A stretch of 64,000 nt of DNA from Parapedobacter tibetensis (GTDB taxonomy: Bacteria > Bacteroidota > Bacteroidia > Sphingobacteriales > Sphingobacteriaceae). Positions 1 through 9,200 of this stretch are shown here, one piece after another; position 1 is the first letter of the stretch; every line of letters starts with the position of its first letter. The stretch is taken from the NCBI RefSeq assembly GCF_024643205.1, contig NZ_JAMKQJ010000004.1, positions 62,001 through 126,000 on the forward strand. The letters are read 5' to 3'. The notes beneath the pieces were generated by a model. It was not told where the DNA came from, did not search any database, and was given only the letters and a program-made list of their open reading frames with translations. The translations under genes and the position numbers were made by a program.

Positions 1-1753
1 CGCCCGGAAGGAACATACCATTGGCGTCATCCAAAGCAGGGGCCATGGCACCGTTCATCCACTGCACGCGGTTGTTGGCTGCATGGGTATTAGCCACTAC
101 CTGCCCTTGTTGTAAAGCTTGTTCATGTGTGGCACCCCCTTCCCGGGCGGTTTGATACGTTTGCAGTAATGCACCTGCATATTGCTGGTAGGCATTACCC
201 ACAAAATCAGTCGCGCCGGCTCCAATGGCCGTTTGGAGATAACGCTGGCTCATTAAGCTTCCCAGCACGCCAAGTGCATGCGCATCTCCCGAGTTTTCAC
301 GCGTAGTATACCCCCGCACGAAAAAATTGTCTCCACGTACTTCCGCCTTGTATTGCCCCATGGTGAAATTCTGTATGTTGTAGCGATCTGCGGCAGTATA
401 TACGGCCGACCCCTTACCCCAATTGGCTTGTAAAATCGCTTCCACATTATCATTGACTCGATAATGCAGCGATGCGTTCAGCTTCAAGCTTTTTGCAGGA
501 TAATCCGTCAATTGTTGTTCGGAATAGCCTGGTGCCGGCTGGTAATATTGGGGCACCATATTCTGAAAAATAGTGCGGGCAGCTGTAAGTTGAGCCGCAG
601 GGTCAGCCCCTGCTATAAATTGCGGAAGTGTGGTGCCCTCTTGATTTATTGGTCGCGTAAATATTGCACCCAAAGCCGCTGAAGTACCATTCGAACCATC
701 TCCAGGCATCCCATTACCATAGAGAACATCGTACATATTTGCACCCACATCACCATACCAGTTGACTCCGTCGTAAGTGGGATTTTCATTCACATTGCCC
801 ACATTGTTTTCAAGATTGGTGTTATTGGTAAAGCTCTGGTCGCGGTAGTCCGTGGCCTGCCAATCATCGGCAGTCAGATACGCCACATTCGCTTTGAAAG
901 CAAATTTATTGTTAAAGGCTTTGGCAAAGCGGACGGCCACATCATAAAAAGCCGTGTTTTGCTGTGTACGATTGGAAGCGCTCATCATCCCCGTCTTGAC
1001 GTAGGCACTCACCCCTTGGTAATCAAAAGGCGATTTACTGTTCATCAACAGGAGTCCATTGATGGCATTGGGCCCATACAGTGCCGATGCCGCGCCTGGC
1101 AAAAGTTCCACACTCGCTACATCCAATTCAGACATACCCACCACATTGCCCACTGGGAAGTTCAACCCCGGGGCTTGGTTGTCCATGCCATCCACGAGCT
1201 GTACCAAGCGGGTGTTGCCATTTGCGCCGAACCCACGGGTACTTACGGAACGGAAGGTGAGTGATTGGGTGCTCATTTCTACACCCTTGAGGTTTTGGAG
1301 TGCATCATAAAACGTAGGTTGCGGACTTGATCGGATACCCAATATATTCAACTTCTCGATGGAAACCGGTGATTTGATAACACTTTCCTCCACCCGCGAC
1401 GCCGAAACAACCACTTCCGATGCCATAATGGATTGCTCCTCCAAGGCAATGGTCAATGTTGCCGTAGATTGATCGACGATTATTTCCTGAGTGGCAAAGC
1501 CAATGGAAGAAACCAGCAAGGTCAACGGTGGCGCATCATTTATATTCAACGTAAACCGACCCTCATTGTTGGTGGTGGTACCCGCTACCTTGCCTTTTAC
1601 GTGGATGCTTACCCCGATGAGTGGAGCATTAGACGTGGCGTTTGTAACGGTTCCCGAGATGGTGGTCTGTGCAAATACAGGATGGATGGATAAACTAAAT
1701 ACGGATAGCAACATACACCATCCGATTCTCTTGAGCGTAAGTGATCGTTTCAT
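1..1753 (-). CDS. TonB-dependent receptor with carboxypeptidase-like plug extension (5' part only)
   Basis: The reading frame is open from the ATG at 1753 to the left edge, so about 584 N-terminal residues are visible and the beta-barrel end is missing. It begins with a signal peptide (basic start, hydrophobic stretch, ending ...HPVFAQ). Residues about 30-115 form a CarboxypepD_reg-like domain (TISGTVTNATSNAPLIGVSI, later TTNNEGRFTL). The TonB plug follows at about 120-240, with a LYGPNAINGLL-type segment typical of plugs. It should sit in the outer membrane and import a large substrate powered by TonB. No SusD partner is visible upstream, and the plug is the simple TonB-dependent receptor type rather than clearly SusC, so the substrate cannot be named. 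Confidence 0.9.
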   Translation of the reverse strand, partial: MKRSLTLKRIGWCMLLSVFSLSIHPVFAQTTISGTVTNATSNAPLIGVSIHVKGKVAGTTTNNEGRFTLNINDAPPLTLLVSSIGFATQEIIVDQSTATLTIALEEQSIMASEVVVSASRVEESVIKSPVSIEKLNILGIRSSPQPTFYDALQNLKGVEMSTQSLTFRSVSTRGFGANGNTRLVQLVDGMDNQAPGLNFPVGNVVGMSELDVASVELLPGAASALYGPNAINGLLLMNSKSPFDYQGVSAYVKTGMMSASNRTQQNTAFYDVAVRFAKAFNNKFAFKANVAYLTADDWQATDYRDQSFTNNTNLENNVGNVNENPTYDGVNWYGDVGANMYDVLYGNGMPGDGSNGTSAALGAIFTRPINQEGTTLPQFIAGADPAAQLTAARTIFQNMVPQYYQPAPGYSEQQLTDYPAKSLKLNASLHYRVNDNVEAILQANWGKGSAVYTAADRYNIQNFTMGQYKAEVRGDNFFVRGYTTRENSGDAHALGVLGSLMSQRYLQTAIGAGATDFVGNAYQQYAGALLQTYQTAREGGATHEQALQQGQVVANTHAANNRVQWMNGAMAPALDDANGMFLPG

Positions 1754-1860
1754 AACCTAGCAGTTTATGTGGTTTATATACTTTATATGGTTTATATACA
1801 ATAATACGAAATATTCAATGATATTGGAAAAAATGTTAGTCGTTGTACATGGCAAACTAG

Positions 1861-1950
1861 CGTCATTGCGAGCAAGCGGGCTGAAATGAGTGTAGGAGCT
1901 GCTTCGTGGTCGCTCCACTTCTTATGCTAACGCGCTTGCTCGCAATGACG
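1861..1950. repeat. Inverted repeat with 18-bp perfect arms (REP-like)
   Basis: The arms CGTCATTGCGAGCAAGCG (1861-1878) and its exact reverse complement (1933-1950) flank a 54-base centre. It lies in the gap between divergently oriented genes. The CGTCATTGCGAG core is of the type seen in dispersed intergenic palindromes of many bacteria. No coding potential is seen. Confidence 0.75.
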
Positions 1951-2084
1951 ACAGACCGTATTTTGTTTAAATACGGTTGCCCTAGATAGCTAGAAAAACA
2001 TCTTCATGAGGCAAATAAGCCTGTTTAACATTTTTTAACAAAACATTCCGTTAAACTTTTCATGAAAAATCCGCTCTATGTATA

Positions 2085-2246
2085 AGAGCCTGTTTAAATT
2101 TGTATTGTGAAATTTTTTACAGGTTATTTTTGAGCGAACCGAGGCAAATTTCGCAGGGATAGCCGGAAGCTATCGCGAGAAATTTAACGAAGGTGCAGCC
2201 AAAAAGAGGCATAAAAAAATTATTAGATAAATTTTAAACGGGCTCT
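2085..2246. repeat. MITE/REP-like element with about 36-bp imperfect terminal inverted repeats
   Basis: The left end starts AGAGCCTGTTTAAATTTG and the right end, read on the other strand, starts AGAGCCCGTTTAAAATTT. The match continues imperfectly for about 36 bp into T-rich tracts. Inside, at about 2147-2195, is a second hairpin built on AAATTTCGC...GCGAGAAATTT. A half-copy of the end (GCCTGTTTAACATTTTTT) lies just upstream at about 2030. It has no ORF and no convincing target duplication, so it is at most a non-autonomous element or a structured intergenic repeat. Confidence 0.55.
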
Positions 2247-2293
2247 AAGAGATATAGATAATCTTATTGGATCAAAAACAAAAGGAGAATATC

Positions 2294-2794
2294 ATGAAAA
2301 ATATTGCATTGGTTGCACTTTTAGTTTCGGGAATGGCGTTTACCGCCGTTGCGCAGGAACGCGGAACAAGGCAGATGAAAAGCGCTGAGGAGCTGGCCAA
2401 AATGAGAACCGATAAATTGACGGAACAGCTTGGCCTCAGTGAAGACCAACAAAAGGAGATATATGCCCTGAATTTAGAAAAGGCCGAGCAAATGAAAGCC
2501 ACCCATGAAGAACGGTCGGTAAAAATGGCTGAAATGCGGAAAGAACGTGCGGCTAAAGTGGAGGCGGAACGAAAAGCTGAACAAGACCGCTTAAATGAGA
2601 TACTTACCGTAGAGCAGCAAGAAGTGCTGAAACAACAGCAAGCTGAACGCTACGAAAAGATGAAGGCAATGCGGGAATCCCGGAAAGACGGCTCTAATGG
2701 CGATCGATTCAAAAGGGGGCATCGAGGTAAAATGGAATTCCATAAAAAGGCAGACAGCACGGATACACCTAAAATGTCTGAAAGCAAAGAGTAG
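2294..2794 (+). CDS. Small secreted, charged helical protein (Spy/CpxP- or DUF4890-like)
   Basis: I chose the ATG at 2294, not the upstream in-frame ATG at 2267, because AAAGGAGAA lies 5 bases before it and it opens a clean signal peptide (MKNIALVALLVSGMAFTAVAQ). The 166-residue product is mostly charged helix. Residues about 28-60 (LAKMRTDKLTEQLGLSEDQQ) have the LTxxQ-like look of Spy/CpxP periplasmic proteins, followed by a long Glu/Lys/Arg/Met-rich coiled region with a second TVEQQEVLKQQ unit. The likely place is the periplasm, with a chaperone or envelope-stress sensor role by analogy only. The tail (from about 145) is basic and low-complexity. A terminator-like hairpin follows. Confidence 0.7.
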   Translation: MKNIALVALLVSGMAFTAVAQERGTRQMKSAEELAKMRTDKLTEQLGLSEDQQKEIYALNLEKAEQMKATHEERSVKMAEMRKERAAKVEAERKAEQDRLNEILTVEQQEVLKQQQAERYEKMKAMRESRKDGSNGDRFKRGHRGKMEFHKKADSTDTPKMSESKE

Positions 2795-2831
2795 TTTAAT
2801 TTACTTGAGTTTGGTTAAGTTTGATGATGAG

Positions 2832-2867
2832 CGTCCATTCCACCAAGTTGGTGGATGGGCGTTTTTT
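2832..2867 (+). terminator. Intrinsic terminator after the small secreted protein gene
   Basis: The stem CGTCCATTCCACC / GGTGGATGGGCG with loop AAGTT is followed by six Ts. It lies 37 bases after the stop codon of the upstream gene. Confidence 0.7.
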
Positions 2868-2985
2868 GTTGGCACAAGTTGCTTATAAATGGAGACGAAG
2901 CTTGTGCGAGTTATTTTTTCTTTTGATAACGGAAACTCGTGCAGGTTTCTTTATGTTTGTCTTTTACCAATTTGTAAATGATCTC

Positions 2986-3831
2986 ATGCAACATATAAGC
3001 GTTATTGGGTCGGGCACCATGGGGAATGGAATAGCCCACACGTTTGCGCAATTCGGCTTTGATGTAGCCTTAGTAGACATCAACCCCATTGCGTTGGAAA
3101 ACGCCCTAACTGCCATCGGCAATAACCTCGACCGCCAAATCAGCAAAGAAATCCTCTCCGAAGAAGATAAGCAACACACACTTGGACGTATAACCACGTA
3201 CACGGATTTACGTGCCGGTGTACGGCAGGCGGACCTCGTGGTGGAAGCAGCTACGGAAAATGAAGGCGTCAAGCTTGGCTTATTCAAGGAGTTGGATGAG
3301 TTATGTCCCAGCCATACCATCCTTGCTAGCAACACATCGTCTATTTCTATCACCAAAATCGCCGCCGCCACCCGACGAGCAGACCAAGTCATCGGTATGC
3401 ATTTCATGAATCCGGTACCCGTGATGAAACTCGTGGAAGTAATAAAGGGTTACGCCACCAGTGAGGATGTAACAAACACCATCATAACGCTTTCGGAAAA
3501 ACTTAATAAAGTGCCCGTAGCGGTGAATGATTACCCGGGCTTTGTGGCCAACCGCATCCTCATGCCCATGATCAACGAAGCAATATATACGTTGTATGAG
3601 GGTGTGGCTGATGTAGAAGCCATCGACACCGTGATGAAATTGGGAATGGCTCATCCAATGGGTCCATTACAATTGGCCGATTTTATTGGTTTGGACATTT
3701 GTCTGTCTATCCTTAGGGTACTGCATGAAGGATTTGGCAACCCGAAATACGCACCGTGCCCGTTGTTGGTGAATATGGTGGCAGCCGGTAAACTGGGTAA
3801 AAAATCGGGGCAGGGATTTTACCGTTATTGA
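2986..3831 (+). CDS. hbd: 3-hydroxybutyryl-CoA dehydrogenase
   Basis: This NAD(P)-dependent enzyme interconverts 3-hydroxyacyl-CoA and acetoacetyl-type 3-oxoacyl-CoA in short-chain fatty acid metabolism. The protein has 281 residues, the normal length for the monofunctional family. The Rossmann motif GSGTMGNGIAHTFAQFGF is at residues 7-24, ASNTSSISI at about 115-123, HFMNPVPVMKLVEVI (catalytic His region) at about 138-152, and NDYPGFVANRILMPMINEA at about 180-198. The C-terminal domain ends GKKSGQGFYRY, as usual. The start at 2986 places the Rossmann fold at the N-terminus. A longer in-frame extension back to 2821 would read through the preceding terminator and is rejected. A mutated fragment of this gene lies at 4689-4865. 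Confidence 0.95.
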   Translation: MQHISVIGSGTMGNGIAHTFAQFGFDVALVDINPIALENALTAIGNNLDRQISKEILSEEDKQHTLGRITTYTDLRAGVRQADLVVEAATENEGVKLGLFKELDELCPSHTILASNTSSISITKIAAATRRADQVIGMHFMNPVPVMKLVEVIKGYATSEDVTNTIITLSEKLNKVPVAVNDYPGFVANRILMPMINEAIYTLYEGVADVEAIDTVMKLGMAHPMGPLQLADFIGLDICLSILRVLHEGFGNPKYAPCPLLVNMVAAGKLGKKSGQGFYRY

Positions 3832-3894
3832 GCGTATAATTGGGTCGTTTGGGAATGAAATGGAACTGGCTCGCTTTTCAGCTGGTCGAATTGA

Positions 3895-4301
3895 TTATAT
3901 AAATGGATTAATAATTCTTAGTTTCCTTTCAACCAACAAATTATGCTGCATGTCTTCTGAATATAGCGTATTGCAATCAGCAGACAGCGCATAGGCCACA
4001 ACGACGCCATCGAACAACTGGAACTGGTACCTTTTGATCAGCTTCTGTGCATGTTGATAATCTCTTGGGGAAAATCGGTTAATTGCGCGTACGGAAACCA
4101 TTGGTTTAGTCCATCCATCGCTTCCAATTTGTCCATTGAAAGCCGCTTTCGGCAAACGTTCAGGTATTCACTGACAACTTGCGGAGATATAATAGGGTTA
4201 TCCACCACCAGCCGCTAGGCGACAATACGTTTGTGAGCTTCTGCATCCTTTTCATGCAGATAGATTAAAATATTGGAATCAAGCGCATAGCGATCAGTCA
4301 T
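3895..4301 (-). pseudogene. Broken PIN-domain (VapC-like) toxin gene
   Basis: Reading from the ATG at 4301, the start (MTDRYALDSNILIYLHE) is a PIN-domain N-terminus with the first acidic residue. An in-frame TAG at 4215-4217 (codon 29) stops it. The same frame then continues with PIN-like sequence (ISPQVVSEYLNVCRKR), after which a frameshift near 4080-4095 moves the remainder into another frame. That frame ends with the typical PIN C-terminus (FDGVVVAYALSADCNTLYSEDM). PIN toxins are Mg-dependent RNases. Two independent lesions mean no active product is expected. The ATG overlaps the stop of the upstream antitoxin gene by 8 bases, a common VapBC arrangement. Confidence 0.8.
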
Positions 4302-4530
4302 AATCGTTTGCTTCGTCGCGGTCAAACTTAAACCCTGACAAATCCATCCGGTATTTGCTCAACCCTTTTTCCAGTGTCTTGATCCGTTTTTCCTTGTCGG
4401 CTGTAATCGTTTCATCGACTTTTGGCGTTTCCAGTTCAAAAGCCAATACCTCCACCGTTTTTCCAACCAGATTATCGGGCAGACGAATGGTCAAACTATT
4501 CTTTGTTGGTTTTATGATCGTTCGAATCAT
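4294..4530 (-). CDS. VapB-like antitoxin
   Basis: A 78-residue protein. Residues about 10-35 (NSLTIRLPDNLVGKTVEVLAFE) resemble the short DNA-binding beta/helix segment of VapB-type or AbrB-like antitoxins, and the C-terminal half is charged and likely disordered (KGLSKYRMDLSGFKFDRDEAND). Its stop overlaps the start of the PIN-domain gene by 8 bases, so the two were one operon. It is intact while the toxin is broken, which is the survivable order of decay. It normally binds and neutralises the toxin and represses its own promoter. Confidence 0.75.
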   Translation of the reverse strand: MIRTIIKPTKNSLTIRLPDNLVGKTVEVLAFELETPKVDETITADKEKRIKTLEKGLSKYRMDLSGFKFDRDEANDYD

Positions 4531-4688
4531 GTTCTTAACAATTAATTGGCATTACTATTTCCCCTTAATCCTCCTCACACCCCCATCCTTTGCCCAGGCC
4601 TCAGGTGGTCAGGTATGCTAAGGCTACACACAAAAATACGAAAACTATTGGGAATTTCTATGAATCTTCGCCTTCAGACAGATTGTAC

Positions 4689-4865
4689 AAGATACCTGTA
4701 GAAGCCAATGATTACCCGGGCTTTGTGGCCAACCGCATTTTGATGCCCATGATTAACGAAGCAATTTATACGTTGTATGAGGGTGTGGCCGATATAAAAG
4801 CCATCGACACCGTCATGAAATACGGCTGCCTATCCACTGCAAGGCTAGCGGAAATCCACGGATAA
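4689..4865 (+). pseudogene. Duplicated, diverged fragment of the 3-hydroxybutyryl-CoA dehydrogenase gene
   Basis: The frame reads KIPVEANDYPGFVANRIL and onward through ...EGVADIKAIDTVMKYG, clearly matching residues about 175-220 of the intact dehydrogenase at 2986-3831, including the same reading frame. The DNA carries many synonymous changes (for example ATTTTG against ATCCTC in the same Ile-Leu pair). Similarity fades after VMKYG (RLAEIHG against QLADFIG) and stops at the TAA near 4863. There is no N-terminal Rossmann domain. It is a relic of a past duplication or of recombination with a diverged paralogue. Confidence 0.8.
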
Positions 4866-4917
4866 ACCAGGCATTCGCTACCTATTCTTTAGAGAAAACC
4901 CATAAATACTCCACTTA

Positions 4918-4972
4918 TAAAAGGTGACTAAAAGGTGGACTATACGTGGCTAAAGGGTGACTTATGGGTGGA
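4918..4972 (+). repeat. Five degenerate 11-bp tandem repeats
   Basis: Units: TAAAAGGTGAC, TAAAAGGTGGA, CTATACGTGGC, TAAAGGGTGAC, TTATGGGTGGA. The period is constant although the units diverge. The surrounding noncoding stretch, about 4866-5064, shows no other structure I can name. Confidence 0.55.
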
Positions 4973-5064
4973 TAAACTGTAGCTTAGCATTGTACCTAGC
5001 TAAGGTCAATCAAGCCTGGTCAGCGGAAACCCATACTTTTCAAAAAGTTATTGCATGAATATCA

Positions 5065-5072
5065 TAAATTTG
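5065..5072 (+). promoter_or_regulatory. Candidate -7 box for the HTH regulator gene
   Basis: TAAATTTG fits the Bacteroidota -7 consensus TAnnTTTG and lies 42 bases before the ATG at 5115. No good -33 TTG is found at the proper spacing. Confidence 0.3.
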
Positions 5073-5114
5073 TTATTTTTAGCGGTATCATAAACCGTAT
5101 CCCTATGCCATACC

Positions 5115-5639
5115 ATGAAAAGAAGAATCGCTACCAACCTCGCTAAAATCAGGAACCTAAGGAGGCATTCACAGGATGAAATTGCGGAAGTACTTTCCAT
5201 CAGCCAGCAGGCCTACTGGAAGATGGAAGAGGTCAAAACGCGGATTTCCGCTGTACAGCTCGGCCACTTGGCCCACTTTTACCAGGTTTCCGTGGATGTC
5301 TTTTTCGAGGAAAAGCCCGACTTCAATGAAAATATCCATACATCGAAAACCAAGTTGGCTTCAGTTCAGGCCCAACTGGAAAAGGAACAGTTCTTTAGTG
5401 AAATGCTGCAGCACAGGAACAGGGAGCTCAGCGGGGAACTTGCGGCCCTTCAAGCCAGAATCGCCGAACTAGAGGACGAAACCATGCGCCTAAGGCAGCG
5501 ACTGGAAGCGGGGGACAGGGAAAACCAGGTTTTCCGGTTAAACGGTAGGTTGAAAGGCAGCATGGTCATCGAAGCCCTCGTGGCCATGGTCTTGATTGCC
5601 GTAGCATCGGCGGCCGGAGTCCTCTTCCTTTTACCCTAA
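5115..5639 (+). CDS. Membrane-anchored XRE-type HTH protein with coiled coil
   Basis: A 174-residue protein with an unusual order of parts. Residues about 8-62 are a Cro/XRE-like helix-turn-helix domain (LRRHSQDEIAEVLSISQQAY). Residues about 78-135 are a heptad-rich coiled coil (AQLEKEQFFSEMLQHR, later ELAALQARIAELEDETMRLR). Residues about 149-172 form one hydrophobic transmembrane helix at the very C-terminus. It should bind DNA as a dimer while tethered to the inner membrane. It is the first gene of the YD-repeat locus, transcribed in the same direction, so it may regulate it. That is inference from position. Confidence 0.8.
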   Translation: MKRRIATNLAKIRNLRRHSQDEIAEVLSISQQAYWKMEEVKTRISAVQLGHLAHFYQVSVDVFFEEKPDFNENIHTSKTKLASVQAQLEKEQFFSEMLQHRNRELSGELAALQARIAELEDETMRLRQRLEAGDRENQVFRLNGRLKGSMVIEALVAMVLIAVASAAGVLFLLP

Positions 5640-5657
5640 TTTATCTCATATCGCATT

Positions 5658-5694
5658 ACAACTACAGGTTGTGATATTTACAACCTGTAGTTGT
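5658..5694. promoter_or_regulatory. 15-bp perfect inverted repeat (operator or terminator)
   Basis: The arms ACAACTACAGGTTGT (5658-5672) and its reverse complement (5680-5694) are separated by 7 bases. It lies between the HTH regulator and the next gene. No T-run follows, which argues against a classical terminator. The symmetry would suit a dimeric DNA-binding protein or an mRNA hairpin. Confidence 0.6.
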
Positions 5695-5788
5695 TGAAAT
5701 TACAACCAAATGTTAGCGGGATTCCTGAATCCCCGCCTTATCTTGGTTGCAAGTTAATTTTTGGACACTAAACAAAAAACCAAAGGCC

Positions 5789-6169
5789 ATGAACCATACA
5801 AAAACCAAGATCATCTTTTGTGTATCATTTTCCCTGTGCTGCTGCTTTGCCTCGCTGGGAGCACATGGGCAAGTACAGGATTCCACGGCAGTCAAGCGGG
5901 TTGCCTTCATTGCAGAAGACCTGGGGATATCTCCCCAACAAGCTTCGGACGTGATGGCGATTATTGATCTTGAAAAAGCCAAGGCGTCGGATGCCAAACG
6001 CGAAGCGATGCAGGTACTCTCGGTGAAGCTTGCCGGATTCGCAGCCGAGCGGGACAAAGCACTGCAGGAGGTGCTTACGGATGAGCAGTTGACCAAGATC
6101 AGGGCTGCCCTTCGTAGTAGGGACCACGCCCTTTCACCAAATGTTTTGGCGCCAGACGGCATACGTTAG
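5789..6169 (+). CDS. Small secreted protein of the YD-repeat locus
   Basis: The start at 5789 is chosen because it opens a signal peptide (MNHTKTKIIFCVSFSLCCCF, then ASLGAHGQ). The mature part of about 100 residues is helical, with LGISPQQASDVMAIIDLEKA and a later VLTDEQLTKIRAALR. That pairing resembles the LTxxQ helices of Spy/CpxP-like periplasmic proteins, though I cannot assign a family. The gene ends 47 bases before the first large YD-repeat gene, so co-transcription is likely. It might help the secreted giants through the periplasm, as inference only. Confidence 0.65.
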   Translation: MNHTKTKIIFCVSFSLCCCFASLGAHGQVQDSTAVKRVAFIAEDLGISPQQASDVMAIIDLEKAKASDAKREAMQVLSVKLAGFAAERDKALQEVLTDEQLTKIRAALRSRDHALSPNVLAPDGIR

Positions 6170-6216
6170 ACAATATTTTTGAACAAAAAGGACTTACCTC
6201 AGTAATATACATCGAC

Positions 6217-9200
6217 ATGAGTGTTCCATTACGCCATTTGGCCAGCGGCATGCGCTTGATCCTACCATGCCTGTTCAGTGCCGTGTTTTTTTCCGTTAAG
6301 GGCCAGATGCCCGTCGCCCCACGGTCGCTGCCCAGCCCAAATGCAGCCACGTTGGGATTGTTCGGGGAATATCCGGTTTCCCATTTCACTGGTGTGCCAC
6401 AGATCGGCATTCCGCTGCATACGATTTCATCCGGAGACGTCAATGTACCGATTTCGATGGATTACCATGCTTCGGGTTTCCGGCCAGATATGCACCCCGG
6501 CTGGGTGGGGATGGGATGGAATCTGGCAGCAGGCGGTGCTATTTCTCGACTTATCCGGGATATGCCTGATGAGTCGAATCTAAGCACATATGGTATTGCC
6601 AATTATGGTTATTACTTTAATCATGGAATTCTTAATACGGCTAATTGGAATACAACGACCTATATGCAGAGCATAGCGCAGGGCCCTGAATCGTCGAAGG
6701 ACACCGAACCAGATGAATTCTCATTTAATGTGAATGGGATTTCCGGGAAATTCTATATGGGACACGATGGGCAATGGAAAGTGAAGTCTGACAGACCGGT
6801 CCGTGTGGCATTCGATGGCACATTTTTGTCCGTACCATTTACAGCTCCTATGGGATCGCCACCGGAATACTTGGGGTATTTAAAGCCGTTCTCCGGCTTT
6901 ACGATAACCGACGAGAATGGTATTCAATACATTTTCGGAGGAACAACTAACGCCATCGAATACAGCATTGATTTTTTTGAGCAGAATACCGATCATTGGG
7001 CCGCCAATACATGGTATCTTACCAAAATCATTTATCCGTTGGGTGATGAGGTTGCGTTCGTCTATGAACGCGACGCGTTCATCAACCAGATGACCATCGC
7101 GGTGAACAATAACCTGGGGACCAGTTCACAGGGAAGCGGGGGGATATTCAACCCTGTGCCCGGATGCAGCAGCTGGGATTACAGATCGATCTATGCTTCC
7201 TATAGGGGCCAGCTGGTTTCGCCGGTCTACCTCACCAGTATCGCGGCCAAACACGAGATAGTGCGATTCATCCGCTCCACCAGTACCGAACTGCGGTATG
7301 CCCAAACCGTATATGACTGGATGTATTCCCAATGGCAATCGCACGGCTCCTACGATAGTTTCCTGCCTTTCCTGGAGGACTATTCCTATGACAATACGTA
7401 TCCCACCAACCTCAATAAACTGCAGTGGAAGAAGCTGGACCAGATACGTATCGAAGTGGATGGAGAGCTGAAGAAGGCGTACAATTTCGCCTACAGTGCT
7501 AGCGGTAGCCAGCGCCTTACGCTCCAGTCGATAAGGGAACAGGGGTCCGGCGGAGGTCTGCTGAAGCCATACTCATTCATGTACAACACATCGGTTTCCC
7601 TACCGGGCTATCTGGCGAATATGACCGACCATTGGGGGTTCTACAACGGCACCTATGCCGATATCAGCAATACGAGCACGTATCATCTGACGTACCACGG
7701 CTACCGGCAGCCGAACGCCACTTATTTACAGGCAGGCACATTGAGCAGGATCACCTATCCAACGGGTGGTGTTACAAACTTTACCTTTGAGCCTCATTAC
7801 TATCGTATGGCTGTTCCTGAGGAGCGTTGGAATGCCCCGACCACGATGTCTTCCAATACGCTTGCCGGTGGGCTACGCATCCGAAAGATCAGCAGCCATG
7901 ACCCCGAGTTCCCTTCCAGCAAAGTTGAAAAGGAATATTTTTATGTAAATGGATATAACAGCGGATCGAATGTCTCCACGCTGCAGTCAAGCGGCATATT
8001 AGGGGGACAAAGCCGGTACTATTTCGATGATTACAGGGTGAAATCGTTCAATGGATCAAATACGTATTCCCAATCCAGGTTTTCCTCACAGTCTGTACTG
8101 CCGGCCTGCGAGAACAGCAGGGGCAGCCATATCGGTTACAGTGAAGTGGTGGAAAAACGGAGTGACGGAAGTTATACAATCACCAAATACAGTAACTTCG
8201 ATGTGTCGATCTATAGCGACTATAGCACCCCGAATCTAGAGCAGTCGCGGACAGCGTATTCACCCTACCATTCGCGTGCATATACGCGGGGCAATCTTCT
8301 AGAGGAATTTAAATACAGTGCTACCGATATACTGCTTACAAGGCAGAGGTGGCACTACCTTTACGTGTTGCCCCAAAAAACGGTTCGGTCGATGCAGGCG
8401 CGTTCTTTCAATGTATGCCCGGGGACAGCTGTCAGTGTTCGCGAAGGCACGGCCTATGTCCATGACATTAGTACTTTTTCCCCCTTTTCCGAAACCACAA
8501 CTGAATACGATGAGAATGGTGACAATCCGGTGGTGACCACCAAGAGCTACACCTACGATGCCGATTATAAGTTGCTCAAGCAGGAGCAGACGGTGGACAG
8601 CCGTGGCCAAACAGTGCGCACCAAGTACCGTTACGCCTTCGATGTGCTGACCAACTACAGCAGTACATACAACAACGCGCAGCTGTATCCCTATTCCTAC
8701 CTGGTGTACAGTCACAACATCGCCACGCCGGTTGAAACGGTGACGACGGTGGTGGAAGGGGGCACCGAGCGGATAACCGGGGCTACCGTGCTCACTCATA
8801 CACCTACTCGCCAATATTACTATCCGGGTTACCAATGGCGCTCAGTACCGCACACGGCATTCGGGCTGAAAAATGTGACCCCCTTAAATCTATCAGCATA
8901 TACACCGTTTTCGATAACCCGGGTTTCGGGAGGTGAGACCACCACCTTGGATCCCAGCCTGAGGAAACAGATGGAGTATGAATTTCAGGCCATGCGCACG
9001 TACAATAAGACCAAGCCGGTGGGTGCGATAGGAGCATCCGGCGATGTGACCACCACTATCTTCGGCCAGTTCATGAAACACCCGATTGCGCGGGTAACAG
9101 GCGGACGCTATCTGGAGTCGGCATATTCAAGCTTCGAGACCATGGCCAATGACAGCGACTGGCGTGGTGGTGGCGGTCAGGTGCTTACGCGCTACAGCAA

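Noticed and set aside
1..1753. SusC-type nutrient receptor call
   Set aside because: No SusD gene is next to it and the plug lacks the SusC-specific look. Called TonB-dependent receptor only.
2821..2985. Longer 3-hydroxybutyryl-CoA dehydrogenase start
   Set aside because: It begins inside the terminator of the preceding gene, and the Rossmann fold starts at 2986.
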